Shown: positions 16,054-24,784, numbered from the stretch's first letter. The stretch is DNA of 32,755 nt from Oscillatoriales cyanobacterium Centralia_MAG_596 (GCA_021323955.1 JAJPKC010000552.1:1-32755); one strand, 5' to 3'. Program-made: numbers and translations. The notes: a model not told the origin generated them from the sequence alone.

Positions 16054-16623
16054 ATGGCCAAAGTATTTGACTCAATTACAGACACCCTTCAGAGTTTTAT
16101 TGCCGCACAGCAAATGTTCTTTGTCGCAACGGCCCCGCTTGCGGCGGAAGGGCACGTCAATCTGTCTCCTAAGGGTTTAAACAGCTTTCGCATTCTCTCA
16201 CCCACCCAGGTTGCCTATCTTGATGTGACGGGAAGTGGCAATGAAACATCCGCGCACTTGCAGGAAAATGGGCGGATCACTTTTATGTTCTGTGCCTTTC
16301 AGGAGCCGCCTTCCATTCTGCGGCTGTACGGGCGCGGACAAACACACTTACCTGGTACTCCCGATTGGGAACGGCTTTATGCATTCTTTCCGCCACTTCC
16401 GGGTGGCCGGCAGATCATTCTGGCAGAGATCGATCGCGTCCAGACATCGTGCGGCATGGGTGTACCACTGTATGAGTACGTCGCGCAGCGGGAGTCACTG
16501 GTGGCGTGGGCCGACAAGAAAGGTAGCGATGGGCTGCGCGATTATCAGCAACAGAAAAACTGCGTTAGCATTGACGGATTACCGACTCCTTTGAGTGGGT
16601 TGACGCTCAGAAGCGATACATAA
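16054..16623 (+). CDS. Pyridoxamine 5'-phosphate oxidase-fold family protein
   Basis: This 189-residue protein has the split-barrel flavin-binding fold of the PNPOx-like family. Recognised segments are MFFVATAPLAAEGHVNLSPKG near the N-terminus, VAYLDVTGSGNETSAHL, GRITFMFCAFQEPPSILRLYGRG and the C-terminal SCGMGVPLYEY. Such proteins bind FMN or F420 and their cyanobacterial substrates are unknown. It is not the true PdxH enzyme, which has a different C-terminal substrate-binding motif. It follows the lipoprotein gene by 6 bp, indicating an operon, although a functional link is not evident. Confidence 0.88.
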   Translation: MAKVFDSITDTLQSFIAAQQMFFVATAPLAAEGHVNLSPKGLNSFRILSPTQVAYLDVTGSGNETSAHLQENGRITFMFCAFQEPPSILRLYGRGQTHLPGTPDWERLYAFFPPLPGGRQIILAEIDRVQTSCGMGVPLYEYVAQRESLVAWADKKGSDGLRDYQQQKNCVSIDGLPTPLSGLTLRSDT

Positions 16624-16840
16624 GTCCTGATAACTCTGAGCCCGATCAAATTTGTCATCAATGAAAATAGCATCTGGTTATGTACGGTAGCGTATAGACG
16701 CTGCTCGGAGGGTCATTTATCGTCGATACGCTGAGACCCCGCTCTTCCCTTAGTTGAGCGACATAACCTGCATGAGGTTGGTGTGCGACCCTACCTTCTG
16801 CTGGCTGTTGAGTTTTCTCAGTGCAGCGATTGAAGGAATT

Positions 16841-17566
16841 TTGACTTTGACCAATTCTTCGCTTCGATTAAAAAATCGGCTCCTTGCAGCTTTACCAGAT
16901 GAAGTGTATCAACGCCTGCTGCCCCACTTAGAACCAATAAAGCTATCGATCCACCAGGTTCTCTATGACACGGGCGAACCGATCCAATATATTTACTTTC
17001 CTCACAGTACCGTTGTATCTCTGGTTGCCACGATGGAAGACGGCGCAACGATCGAGATCAGCCTGGTTGGGCGTGAGGGGATGGTTGGCATTCCGGCGAT
17101 TTTGCACAGCGTCAGCTGGACTCATCGGGCGTTTGTCCAGGCGGCGAATGGTGGGGTACGCATCAAAACAGAACATTTAAGGCGTGAGTTTGATCGCGGC
17201 GGCGCATTGCAAACGCTACTCCTGCGCTATGTGATGGCAAGTTACACACAAACGGCGCAAACGGCTGCTTGCAATCGCTTTCATACGATCGAAGAACGAT
17301 TGGCGCGTTGGCTGCTGCTGGTGAGCGATTGTGTCAATGCCGATGATTTTTCACTGACGCAGGAGTTTATTGCAGAGATGTTGGGGACGCGTCGATCGGG
17401 GGTGACAGTAGCGGCGGGCATCCTTCAGCGGGCTGGTATGATTCGCTACACGCGTGGCAAGATCAATATTACCGATCGCGTGGCGCTAGAAGCCACATCC
17501 TGTGAATGCTACCAGGTGATTAAGCGGGTGTTCGATCAATTCCTGAGTGCACCACTCGTGGACTAG
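16841..17566 (+). CDS. Crp/Fnr-family transcriptional regulator
   Basis: This 241-residue protein has a cyclic-nucleotide-binding-like beta barrel (about 20-125) and a winged helix-turn-helix (about 170-215, SLTQEFIAEMLGTRRSGVTV). The phosphate-binding cassette of true CRP (RxGE...RSA) is replaced by SLVGREGMVGIP, so cAMP binding is not expected. No Fe-S cysteine cluster of FNR type is present. A TTG start at 16841 is chosen because GAAGG lies 4 bases upstream and gives the normal family N-terminus. An ATG at 16754 would add 29 residues rich in Cys and Trp that look non-native. The 216-bp gap before it contains an AGCGT/ACGCT hairpin. Target genes are unknown. Confidence 0.88.
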   Translation: MTLTNSSLRLKNRLLAALPDEVYQRLLPHLEPIKLSIHQVLYDTGEPIQYIYFPHSTVVSLVATMEDGATIEISLVGREGMVGIPAILHSVSWTHRAFVQAANGGVRIKTEHLRREFDRGGALQTLLLRYVMASYTQTAQTAACNRFHTIEERLARWLLLVSDCVNADDFSLTQEFIAEMLGTRRSGVTVAAGILQRAGMIRYTRGKINITDRVALEATSCECYQVIKRVFDQFLSAPLVD

Positions 17567-17711
17567 GTGGTTACATTCCAGCTTGCTTTGTCACAGGATC
17601 ACCAGTTCCGGGACTAACGATAGGTGCTGTTGCTGGGCGATCGGTGTTGATGATGGCAGAGGCATGAAGCCCTGAATGAAAAGGCCTGCCACCACTTCTA
17701 CCGCTACTGGA

Positions 17712-18710
17712 TCAGTGAATGAACTGCACAATCAGCCAGAGTGAACTACCGCTGATGCATAGCCACAGCAAGACTCCTTGTAACATTGGCTTCCAGCCCA
17801 CAGCCTTGAGCGTTTGGCGCGATAAACTGGCACCAATGAGAAATAGCGTCAGGGTAAGCCCACTGGTAGATAGCTGCATAACAGTGGGAATAACAGGCAC
17901 GATCGCTGGCACACATGTTCGCACAACTGAGGCCATTAAGAAGAAACCAATAAACCAGGGAATTGAAATGGAACGCCGCCGTTGAGCTGCGAGTGGCAGT
18001 CGCTGTACCATCCCCCCAGCAACCAGACAAACGGGCACAATCCATAATGCACGAGACAGTTTGACAGCGGTTGCCGTTTCTAGCGCATCCAGGCCAAAGT
18101 GGGAGGCCGCTCCAACGACACTCGAAATGTCATGGATCGCTACACCGGCCCATATGCCAAACTGCAGCGGCGATAGGTGGAAGATATGACCCAGCACCGG
18201 AAAGATGTAGAGCGCGATCGCATTCAAAACAAAAACGGTACCCATGGCTATAGAGATCTCGCTTTCTGCGGCACTAATGACAGAACTCACAGCGGCGATC
18301 GCAGACCCGCCACAAATGGCTGTACCGGCAGAAATTAACACCGATGCGGGTACAGGAATGTTAAGCAAACGGCGCAGGCGATCGCCCAACCAAAACGTCG
18401 CCACAATACTACCGGCTGCGAATACGGCACCCTTTGTACCGGCTTCTAAAACAACAGCCAAATTCATGCTCAGCCCGAGCAAAACGACGCACAATTGCAG
18501 CAAATACTTGGCGGCCACTTTGCTGGCAACTGGAAATGGATTTTCGATTGTCAAAGCTGTTAACAGGCCAAACGTAAGGGCCGCGGGTGGCGAAACCCAG
18601 TCCGTTAAGCAGAGTCCCATGATACCCAGAAACATCAGGTGTTGCATGGGCAATCGGATTGGCCATACAGCGGCAACAGGCTCATCAAAAAAGAGTTTAG
18701 GGAGTTTCAT
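17712..18710 (-). CDS. YeiH-family putative sulfate exporter
   Basis: This 332-residue polytopic protein has about ten hydrophobic spans and the YeiH (UPF0324, putative sulfate exporter) signatures: LCVVLLGLSMNL, GTAICGGSAIAAVSSVI (centre) and GVAIHDISSVVGAA. Some members have been linked to export of sulfonates or sulfur compounds, but transport substrates are poorly defined. The ATG at 18708-18710 is preceded by AGGAA with good spacing. The gene is divergent from a LysR regulator gene, the arrangement seen for yeiH/yeiE elsewhere, so control by that regulator is likely. Confidence 0.92.
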   Translation of the reverse strand: MKLPKLFFDEPVAAVWPIRLPMQHLMFLGIMGLCLTDWVSPPAALTFGLLTALTIENPFPVASKVAAKYLLQLCVVLLGLSMNLAVVLEAGTKGAVFAAGSIVATFWLGDRLRRLLNIPVPASVLISAGTAICGGSAIAAVSSVISAAESEISIAMGTVFVLNAIALYIFPVLGHIFHLSPLQFGIWAGVAIHDISSVVGAASHFGLDALETATAVKLSRALWIVPVCLVAGGMVQRLPLAAQRRRSISIPWFIGFFLMASVVRTCVPAIVPVIPTVMQLSTSGLTLTLFLIGASLSRQTLKAVGWKPMLQGVLLWLCISGSSLWLIVQFIH

Positions 18711-18752
18711 TATCTGTATTCCTGCGTTGTTGCCTTTACCTTAAACAGTTCA

Positions 18753-18804
18753 ATAGATAGAAACAAACGTTCTTTCCTTTACTATTGATAGGTAGAAACA
18801 ATCG
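18753..18804. promoter_or_regulatory. Paired direct repeats, candidate LysR operator
   Basis: ATAGATAGAAACAAACG (18753-18769) and ATAGGTAGAAACAATCG (18788-18804) are 17-bp direct repeats with two mismatches, spaced 35 bp start to start. They lie between the divergent yeiH-like and lysR-like genes, closer to the exporter. Confidence 0.45.
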
Positions 18805-18887
18805 GTTGAAACAGGTACCGCTCAGCCTGCCAACCCTTGAGAAAGAGACTGCTAAAAGCTCCTTGGGGCAGAAGGTAGAGGCAACGA

Positions 18888-18913
18888 TGGAACATGCATT
18901 TCGCAACGTTCCA
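18888..18913. promoter_or_regulatory. TGGAAC-N14-GTTCCA inverted repeat upstream of lysR-like gene
   Basis: The two arms are at 18888-18893 and 18908-18913, about 52 bp before the regulator start. It could be an autoregulatory site. The arms are short, so chance is not excluded. Confidence 0.35.
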
Positions 18914-18964
18914 GGTTTTAAGTGCACAATTTGGGCTTAATTCTTTGGGGGAATAGGGAATCCA

Positions 18965-19912
18965 ATGGCCGCCATGACGCTTGACCAGATGCGGATTTTT
19001 CTGGCTGTGGCAGAGTATTTACACTTTACCCGGGCTGCAGAAGCACTCTATATCACGCAACCATCGGTTAGTGCTGCCATCAGCAACCTGGAAACTGAGT
19101 ATGGAGTCAAGCTGTTCAATCGCATTGGTCGTCGTATTGAAATCACTGAAGCGGGCAGATTGCTACAGGTAGAATCTGCGGCAATTTTGCAGCATGTAAC
19201 GTTGACCGAGCGGGGACTACGCGAACTCAACAACTTACAGCGTGGCGAGTTGAGAATTGGTGCCAGCATCATCATTGGTAACTACTGGCTACCCTACAAA
19301 ATTTGCGAATTTAAGCGACAGTACCCCAGCATTAATGTGACGTGCACGTTGGGCAACGCCGAGCAGGTTTGCGCTGGAACCGTGTCCGGTGATTTTGATC
19401 TGGGGCTGGTGACAACGGTGATCAAGCCCTCCCTGCAAACCGATCTGATGCAAGAATCGGTGGGGGTCGATCGCCTACAAATTGTAGTGGGTCGATCGCA
19501 TCCCTGGTTTGGGCGATCAACGGTTTCTGTTGATGAACTACTGACGGCTAATTGGGTAATGCGTGAGCCTGGTTCGGGTGTCCAGCAAGTGCTTGAGCAA
19601 ACCCTGCAAGAATGGGCGATCGATCCAGCCCAACTGAACGTGGATCTTGTTTTAACCAGTAGTGAGATGGTGAAGACAGTGGTGGAGAGTGGTGTTGGGA
19701 TTGCGGCTATCCCATCGCTAATGGTGGCAAAAGAGATCCGGTTTGAAACACTGCACGCTGTACAGGTCGCGAACGCTAACGTACCAGCACGGCCCACCCT
19801 CGAAATTGTGCAGCCAATCTGGAAGCTCAGGCATCGTCAACGGTTTCAGACGAAGCTCTCGATCGCCTTTGAACAATGCCTTAACAGCGATGCAACAACT
19901 GTTGCTCACTAA
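18965..19912 (+). CDS. LysR-family transcriptional regulator
   Basis: This 315-residue protein has the N-terminal winged helix-turn-helix of LysR regulators (FTRAAEALYITQPSVSAAIS, about 22-41, then LETEYGVKLFNRIGR) and a C-terminal substrate-binding domain (GELRIGASIIIGNYWLPYKI onward). The sequence is closest in style to CysB/CbbR/YeiE-type regulators. Its inducer is unknown. The ATG at 18965 has AGGG upstream. A second ATG three codons in (18974) is equally good. Divergence from the yeiH-like gene, with candidate operators between them, implies local control of the exporter. Confidence 0.94.
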   Translation: MAAMTLDQMRIFLAVAEYLHFTRAAEALYITQPSVSAAISNLETEYGVKLFNRIGRRIEITEAGRLLQVESAAILQHVTLTERGLRELNNLQRGELRIGASIIIGNYWLPYKICEFKRQYPSINVTCTLGNAEQVCAGTVSGDFDLGLVTTVIKPSLQTDLMQESVGVDRLQIVVGRSHPWFGRSTVSVDELLTANWVMREPGSGVQQVLEQTLQEWAIDPAQLNVDLVLTSSEMVKTVVESGVGIAAIPSLMVAKEIRFETLHAVQVANANVPARPTLEIVQPIWKLRHRQRFQTKLSIAFEQCLNSDATTVAH

Positions 19913-20034
19913 ACCATGACCGTCAAATCAGCGTCACGGTTTGCCGGTGGCACGTTGGCGGTTCGATTGTCAGGCGGTAGATGTCGAACCCACAATTTTG
20001 GCCAAGCCGAGCACCGATGAACCCAACATACACA

Positions 20035-20061
20035 TCGGGGCACGGCCAAGCCATGCCCCGA
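20035..20061. terminator. GC-rich hairpin between convergent genes, possible terminator
   Basis: TCGGGGCA (20035-20042) pairs with TGCCCCGA (20054-20061). An internal GGC/GCC extends the stem past one mismatch, leaving a CAA loop. It lies between the lysR-like gene and the convergent FKBP gene. A run of A follows on the + strand rather than T, so it is not a classic terminator, though the stem is very stable. Confidence 0.45.
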
Positions 20062-20146
20062 CACAAAAAATGGATTTCCCTTAACCGCGTCGTTTACCCA
20101 TCGCTCTGCTCAACAAGCTAGGGTGACAGAGGCGAGCACAGTGCCT

Positions 20147-20731
20147 TTAACCAACACCAAGCAGCTCTACATCAAATAGCAGCGTTGCATTCGGCGGGAT
20201 GACACCACCAGCACCGCGTGCACCGTAGCCCAACTCCGGGGGAATAATTAGCTGACGCCGACCACCAACTTTCATGCTGCCAACGCCTTCGTCCCAGCCT
20301 TTGATGACCTGACCAACACCAATCTTGAACTTGAAGGGCTGGTTGCGATCGCGTGAGCTGTCAAACTTGGTTCCATCTTCCAGCGTGCCTGTGTAGTGAA
20401 CGGTGACCATCTGTCCCGTTTTGGGAGAATCACCCTTACCTTCCACTAGATCGACATACTTTAGCCCAGAAGGCATCGTGATCACGGCATTGTCTCCTGT
20501 TTTAGGTGGTGTTGTAGACGCATCAGCCAGCAAAATGGGGGCCGCTTCAGAATCACGCTGAGCTGCACTAGCTGGTGCTTGAGACTGACGTTCGATCAGG
20601 GCTGTCGCGCCAGCAGCTTGCGTGCCAAGAGTCTGTGCCAACGCTGCACTCGGCTTACCGCTAATCTGCGACACAATCAACACCAGGACGCATGCAAGCA
20701 TAACGCCCAGACTGACTAAGATTTCCTTCAA
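20147..20731 (-). CDS. Exported FKBP-type peptidyl-prolyl cis-trans isomerase
   Basis: This 194-residue protein has an N-terminal hydrophobic segment ([18 protein letters not shown]) that is a signal peptide or anchor, a 60-residue Ala/Ser/Gln-rich linker, and a C-terminal FKBP domain with [34 protein letters not shown] and [10 protein letters not shown]. It catalyses proline isomerisation in the periplasm or thylakoid lumen. A TTG start (20729-20731) is chosen because GGAGGG sits 8 bases upstream and gives [10 protein letters not shown]. An alternative TTG at 20753-20755 would place that Shine-Dalgarno inside the gene. The HAD phosphatase gene begins 60 bp upstream on the same strand, so co-transcription is possible. 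Confidence 0.93.
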   Translation of the reverse strand: MKEILVSLGVMLACVLVLIVSQISGKPSAALAQTLGTQAAGATALIERQSQAPASAAQRDSEAAPILLADASTTPPKTGDNAVITMPSGLKYVDLVEGKGDSPKTGQMVTVHYTGTLEDGTKFDSSRDRNQPFKFKIGVGQVIKGWDEGVGSMKVGGRRQLIIPPELGYGARGAGGVIPPNATLLFDVELLGVG

Positions 20732-20791
20732 AATAAACCCTCCGGTACTCAGCAAGTAGCAGCCATGAGCCGTCGCGCTGCATACAATAGC

Positions 20792-21619
20792 TCATTGTAC
20801 TGGATTTGAGCCTGATGCTAAACCCGATGGTGGACTGTCGCTCTGGGCATTTGACCGGGCACGATCGTGCAAGTCCCGCGCGAGGTGCAAATCAAAGAAC
20901 GTTGCTGTCACGCGATCGTCGGTGATGACCTCGAACGGTAACGCTGGCTCTCCGAGATGACTGAGAACGAGCAACGCACCCGCAAAGTCCTGTTGGCGCG
21001 TATAGCCGTTGACCGTAATCACCGTCGGTAGCCCTGCCTGTCGCGCCGCCTGCAAGCCAGCATAGGAATCTTCGAGCACCAGACAGTCGGAGGGGTTTAG
21101 CTGCATTGTTCGCAGTACATAGTGGTAAATGTCGGGTGCTGGCTTTTTGGCCGGCACCATGTCCCCTGCTGCAATCACCTCAAACCAGGTTGGACTGTCT
21201 GGCGCAAGGGCCGTTTCCAAAAGGGCGGTTACCGTTTCGAGAGCGCTGGTTGTCGCGATCGCCAGTCGGATACCCTGCTCGCGGGCATCCTCAATTAACC
21301 GTTTTACGCCTGGGCGGAGCTGAATCAGGTCTTCTCGCAGGAGTCGCTTAAAATGTTGGGACTTGGCCCGATGCAGAGCGGCGGCCCATGCCGGGAGTGG
21401 TTCGGGTGGCTCAAAATCTGGGCAGTCACTCTGCATGTAATGCTGGATTCGTTCTTTCCCGCCCGCGATCGCGAGCAGTTCACCGTAACGTGCTTCTGTC
21501 CAGTGCCAATCCAACCCTGCGTCTACAAACGCCCGATTAAAGGCAACACGGTGTCCATCCCGTTCGGTATCGGCCAATGTACCATCGACATCAAAGATCA
21601 GCGCTTGAAGGTGAGACAT
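20792..21619 (-). CDS. HAD-superfamily hydrolase, CbbY-like
   Basis: This 275-residue protein has the four HAD motifs: IFDVDGTLADTE (Asp10 nucleophile, Asp12), IATTS, AKKPAPDIY (lysine motif) and CLVLEDSYAGLQAARQAG. The long cap (DWHWTEARYGELLAIAGGKERI) is of CbbY type. CbbY degrades xylulose-1,5-bisphosphate, a misfire product that inhibits Rubisco. That role is plausible for a photosynthetic host but not proven here. The ATG at 21617-21619 is preferred because it opens directly on the DxD motif. The frame runs 64 codons further up, overlapping the intergenic region and the AI-2E 3' end, without similarity. Confidence 0.92.
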   Translation of the reverse strand: MSHLQALIFDVDGTLADTERDGHRVAFNRAFVDAGLDWHWTEARYGELLAIAGGKERIQHYMQSDCPDFEPPEPLPAWAAALHRAKSQHFKRLLREDLIQLRPGVKRLIEDAREQGIRLAIATTSALETVTALLETALAPDSPTWFEVIAAGDMVPAKKPAPDIYHYVLRTMQLNPSDCLVLEDSYAGLQAARQAGLPTVITVNGYTRQQDFAGALLVLSHLGEPALPFEVITDDRVTATFFDLHLARDLHDRARSNAQSDSPPSGLASGSNPVQ

Positions 21620-21680
21620 AGCAAATAGTGGATGAGCGATCGCAAACGTAAAAAATGGGAGGCAAGCAACAGAACAGACT

Positions 21681-22880
21681 TTATTCATCCGCATCATTTT
21701 GGGATGGCTGGTAGCTGGGCCGATTGTTCGTTGGCTCACGATCACTTTGTTGTGCCGTCGCAGATGTTGGCTGCTGCCCACTGTCCGATGCTGCGTCTGT
21801 AGACTGTACATCTGCTGCTTTGACCGTTAATTGGGAAAGGCTGAGGTGCCTGTGGGGTGACATCCCCCATTGATCCATCACGTCTTCGAGCAGCACTCGG
21901 CGGATCCAAATCTGGCTCACAACCGCCAGCGGCAAAGCCAGGGCAAATCCTAAAAAACCGAAGATGGTGGCAAAAAAGACTTGCGCTAATAGTGTCGCCG
22001 CAGGTAGCAGCGAGACTTGTTGCGCCATGACATAGGGCGTCAGTAAGTTGCTTTCAAACTGCTGGATCGCAATATACAGCACAAGCACAAACAGGGGTTT
22101 TACGGGAGAGTCCAGGAGTGCCGTGGCCATGGGCAAAATCACACTGAGTGTCGGTCCAATATTGGGGATGAAATTCAGCAATCCTGCCAGAATGCCTTGA
22201 GCCAGCGCCGCTTTAACGCCTAATAGCGCGAGTCCAATACTGCTGAGAATGCCAACGACACTCATACTAATGAGGGCACCGATGACCCATCGCCCAAGCG
22301 AAAACTCACATTCACTGAGAATACTACTGACGCGATCGCGGTAAAACGCCGGGAACAGACGAATGAAGCCTCGACGGTAGGCCATTGGGTTCAGCAGCAG
22401 CATCAACGCCAAAATTAGTACCAGCAGGATGTTAACCAGCACGCCTAAGGAACTGGAGAAGATGGCAAGGGAACCGCTCAGGAGCCGATTGAGATAGGGT
22501 TGGATCTGCTGCGCGAGGCTATCCAGACTGGGTAGGTAAGCACTGAGCGCCTGTGGCACTAATTGAATCAGATGGTTCGACCAGTCATTGAGTCGATCGA
22601 TGCCAGCGGGCACTAGCACAATGAGTTCCTGAAACTGGGTGGCGAACGGCGGCACAATCAGTAGAAAAAAGATCACCAGCACTGACAGGAAGCAGCCGAC
22701 GGATAGCAACACAGCAACGGAGCGACCGATACCTGCTTTCTGAAACCGCTGTGCCAGCAGATTCAGGCTATTGGCCAGAACCACTGCTGCAAACACCAAC
22801 AGCAGCACCTGACGGATCTGCCAGAGAATATATAGACAAGCCGCGAGCGCTAGAAATCCAATTGACTGACCCAGGTTCAC
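21681..22880 (-). CDS. AI-2E family transporter (TqsA-type permease)
   Basis: This 399-residue protein is a polytopic membrane protein with about eight spans: two at the N-terminus (IGFLALAACLYILWQI, then LLLVFAAVVLANSLN), one near VLLSVGCFLSVLVIFFLLI and the rest after residue 150. The family signature GLLNFIPNIGPTLSVILP lies in the conserved core, followed by IQQFESNLLTPYVM. Family members export small molecules such as AI-2 or act in ion homeostasis. The substrate here is unknown. The GTG at 22878-22880 is preferred, because GGAG lies 6 bases upstream and it gives MNLGQSIGFLAL. The TTG at 22890-22892 would add four residues. The C-terminal 50 residues are hydrophilic and Ser/Gln-rich. Confidence 0.92.
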   Translation of the reverse strand: MNLGQSIGFLALAACLYILWQIRQVLLLVFAAVVLANSLNLLAQRFQKAGIGRSVAVLLSVGCFLSVLVIFFLLIVPPFATQFQELIVLVPAGIDRLNDWSNHLIQLVPQALSAYLPSLDSLAQQIQPYLNRLLSGSLAIFSSSLGVLVNILLVLILALMLLLNPMAYRRGFIRLFPAFYRDRVSSILSECEFSLGRWVIGALISMSVVGILSSIGLALLGVKAALAQGILAGLLNFIPNIGPTLSVILPMATALLDSPVKPLFVLVLYIAIQQFESNLLTPYVMAQQVSLLPAATLLAQVFFATIFGFLGFALALPLAVVSQIWIRRVLLEDVMDQWGMSPHRHLSLSQLTVKAADVQSTDAASDSGQQPTSATAQQSDREPTNNRPSYQPSQNDADE

Positions 22881-22918
22881 AGTGAACTCCAAAGCGAAGG
22901 TGAAGAACGGTGTGAGGA

Positions 22919-23116
22919 TTAGAGCGATTGATTGGAAAGGGCGTTACTCCGACGCCACCGCCAGCCCAGAACTATGGCCAACGTCACGCTGGGAAGCCAT
23001 ATCGCCAGCAGCACATTGGTCAGCGTGGGCGAAATTGACAAGAGTGGCCCACCATACTTGATGCCAAGCGAGAGCAAGAGCGACACACCAAAAACTTTGA
23101 AAATTAAACCAATCAT
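22919..23116 (-). CDS. Small two-span membrane protein
   Basis: This 65-residue protein is mostly hydrophobic, with two predicted spans (VFGVSLLLSLGIKYGG and VLLAIWLPSVTLAIVLGW) and a basic C-terminus (RWRRS). It is not recognised beyond the small membrane protein class common next to transporters in cyanobacteria. It lies 38 bp upstream of the AI-2E family gene on the same strand, so co-transcription and a partnership with the transporter are plausible. Confidence 0.72.
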   Translation of the reverse strand: MIGLIFKVFGVSLLLSLGIKYGGPLLSISPTLTNVLLAIWLPSVTLAIVLGWRWRRSNALSNQSL

Positions 23117-23461
23117 GAGAAATCAGAGCGAATTACAGTCAGCATAGTCGAATGGTTACAGCATTGCTTCGGCGATCTAACCTGCGTCCCGTGATCAGAC
23201 ATGCAAGTGTTCTTGATCCCCATCCAGTACCTTCCTGACTTAGCGTGTGTTCTAGGCTCAGCCTTCGTCAACCCAAATCAGTCTCCACATCGATCGCGCC
23301 GTCTTGGTGGCGTTGTGGTCAACGGAAATGAGCCATCGTAATCCTGATCACTGCTAATTCATTTGGGGCATCCTACCTTTGAAACTTTAGCCAATTTAGA
23401 TAAAGTTGGCGTTGCTTGAATCCGGCGCGTTTGCCCCATACTGCGCATCTTTAGGAGTCCT
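23117..23461. other. Intergenic region without a supported gene
   Basis: No gene or strong promoter pair was found in this 345-bp divergent region. AGGAG lies 4-5 bases before the kinase ATG at 23462 and is its ribosome binding site. An AT-rich patch near 23380-23400 may contain the kinase promoter. Confidence 0.5.
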
Positions 23462-24784
23462 ATGCTGGAGTCATTACAATATTTTCTCGATCCACAGGGG
23501 TTCATCGCACACGGCCATTGCTACCTGTGGCAACCGAACCTGGTCTGGCTTCACGTAATTTCCGATGGCGCGATCGCGCTTTCCTACTTCTCGATCCCGT
23601 TAACGCTGGTTTACTTCGTTTCCAAACGCCGAGACATTCCCTTCAACTGGATTTTTTGGATGTTTGGTTTGTTCATCATTGCCTGTGGTGTTGGGCATGT
23701 CATGGATATCTGGACACTCTGGCACCCCACCTACTGGCTTTCAGGAACCGTGAAGGCATTTACCGCCCTCATTTCTGTCATCACGGCTTTAGAACTGATA
23801 CCGCTAGTGCCTAAAGTGCTGGCACTGCCCAGTCCAGCCCAGTTAGAAGCGGCCAATCGGGAACTGGAAACCACATTGAACCGGCTCCAACAAGCTCAAA
23901 TGCAGCTGATTCAAACAGAAAAGATGTCTAGCCTGGGGCAGTTGGTGGCTGGCATTGCCCATGAGATTAACAATCCCGTCAATTTTATTCATGGCAACCT
24001 GATCCATGCCAACGAATATACGCACAATCTGCTGCAGGTATTAAACGCCTACCAGTTGGCCTATCCTGAGCCTGTTCCAATGGTGCAAGCCGCGATCGAT
24101 GCCAACGATCTGGAGTTCCTCAACGATGATCTGCCCAAAATGCTGTCGTCAATGAGAGTGGGTACTGACCGGATCCGTCAGCTTGTGCTCTCACTTCGAA
24201 CCTTTGCCCGTCTGGACGAAGCGGAGATGAAACCAGTGAAGGTGCACGAAGGCATCGATAGCACTCTGATGATTCTTCAAAGCCACCTGAAACCCAGACT
24301 GGGATGGCCGGGCATCCAAGTTGTGAAAGAGTATGGCAATCTGGCTCCCGTTGAATGCTACGCGGGCCAGCTCAATCAGGTGTTTATGAATGTGCTCAGC
24401 AATGCCATTGATGCTCTGGAAGCTGATCCGAAGTTTTTGTCGTCTGATGCCCAGTTGGGTGCTGAGCCAACGGCATTGCCGACGATTCATATCCGTATGA
24501 CAACGCTCGATTCATCCTGGCTATTGGTTGAAATTACCGACAACGGGCCTGGGATGCCGGAGCACATCAAGTCCCGTATTTTTAACCCCTTCTTTACCAC
24601 CAAATCGGTTGGTAAAGGGACAGGACTGGGACTATCGATTAGCTACCAAATTGTGGTTGAGAAACATAATGGACGACTAGAATGCTCCTCGATCGTGGGT
24701 CAAGGAACCACGTTCCGTATTCATATTCCCATTCAGCGGTGCGCGGAAACCCAGCTGACTCTTACAACCCCGTCTCAGCCATAG
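23462..24784 (+). CDS. Ethylene-receptor-like sensor histidine kinase
   Basis: This 440-residue protein starts with three membrane spans that match the ethylene-binding domain of plant ETR1 and cyanobacterial receptors. At a constant offset of ten residues it keeps every ligand residue known from ETR1: Asp35, Tyr42, Ile45, Pro46, Ile72, Cys75 and His79 (ETR1 25, 32, 35, 36, 62, 65, 69). Cys75 and His79 would hold Cu(I). A short coiled coil (about 127-152) leads to the kinase: H-box AGIAHEINNPVNFI with His167, N-box NQVFMNVLSNAIDAL, ITDNGPGMP and GKGTGLGLSIS. There is no GAF, PAS or receiver domain, and no response regulator gene is adjacent, so it is an orphan. A role in ethylene or light/motility signalling is inferred from Synechocystis. 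Confidence 0.93.
   Translation: MLESLQYFLDPQGFIAHGHCYLWQPNLVWLHVISDGAIALSYFSIPLTLVYFVSKRRDIPFNWIFWMFGLFIIACGVGHVMDIWTLWHPTYWLSGTVKAFTALISVITALELIPLVPKVLALPSPAQLEAANRELETTLNRLQQAQMQLIQTEKMSSLGQLVAGIAHEINNPVNFIHGNLIHANEYTHNLLQVLNAYQLAYPEPVPMVQAAIDANDLEFLNDDLPKMLSSMRVGTDRIRQLVLSLRTFARLDEAEMKPVKVHEGIDSTLMILQSHLKPRLGWPGIQVVKEYGNLAPVECYAGQLNQVFMNVLSNAIDALEADPKFLSSDAQLGAEPTALPTIHIRMTTLDSSWLLVEITDNGPGMPEHIKSRIFNPFFTTKSVGKGTGLGLSISYQIVVEKHNGRLECSSIVGQGTTFRIHIPIQRCAETQLTLTTPSQP

Noticed and set aside
18244-18744. 166-aa plus-strand frame opposite the yeiH-like gene
   Set aside because: Antisense to a well-recognised membrane protein; its composition reflects the complement of hydrophobic codons.
21620-21811. 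64-residue N-terminal extension of the HAD phosphatase
   Set aside because: The extension overlaps the 3' end of the AI-2E family gene, has no similarity to the HAD fold, and the internal ATG opens directly on the DxD motif.
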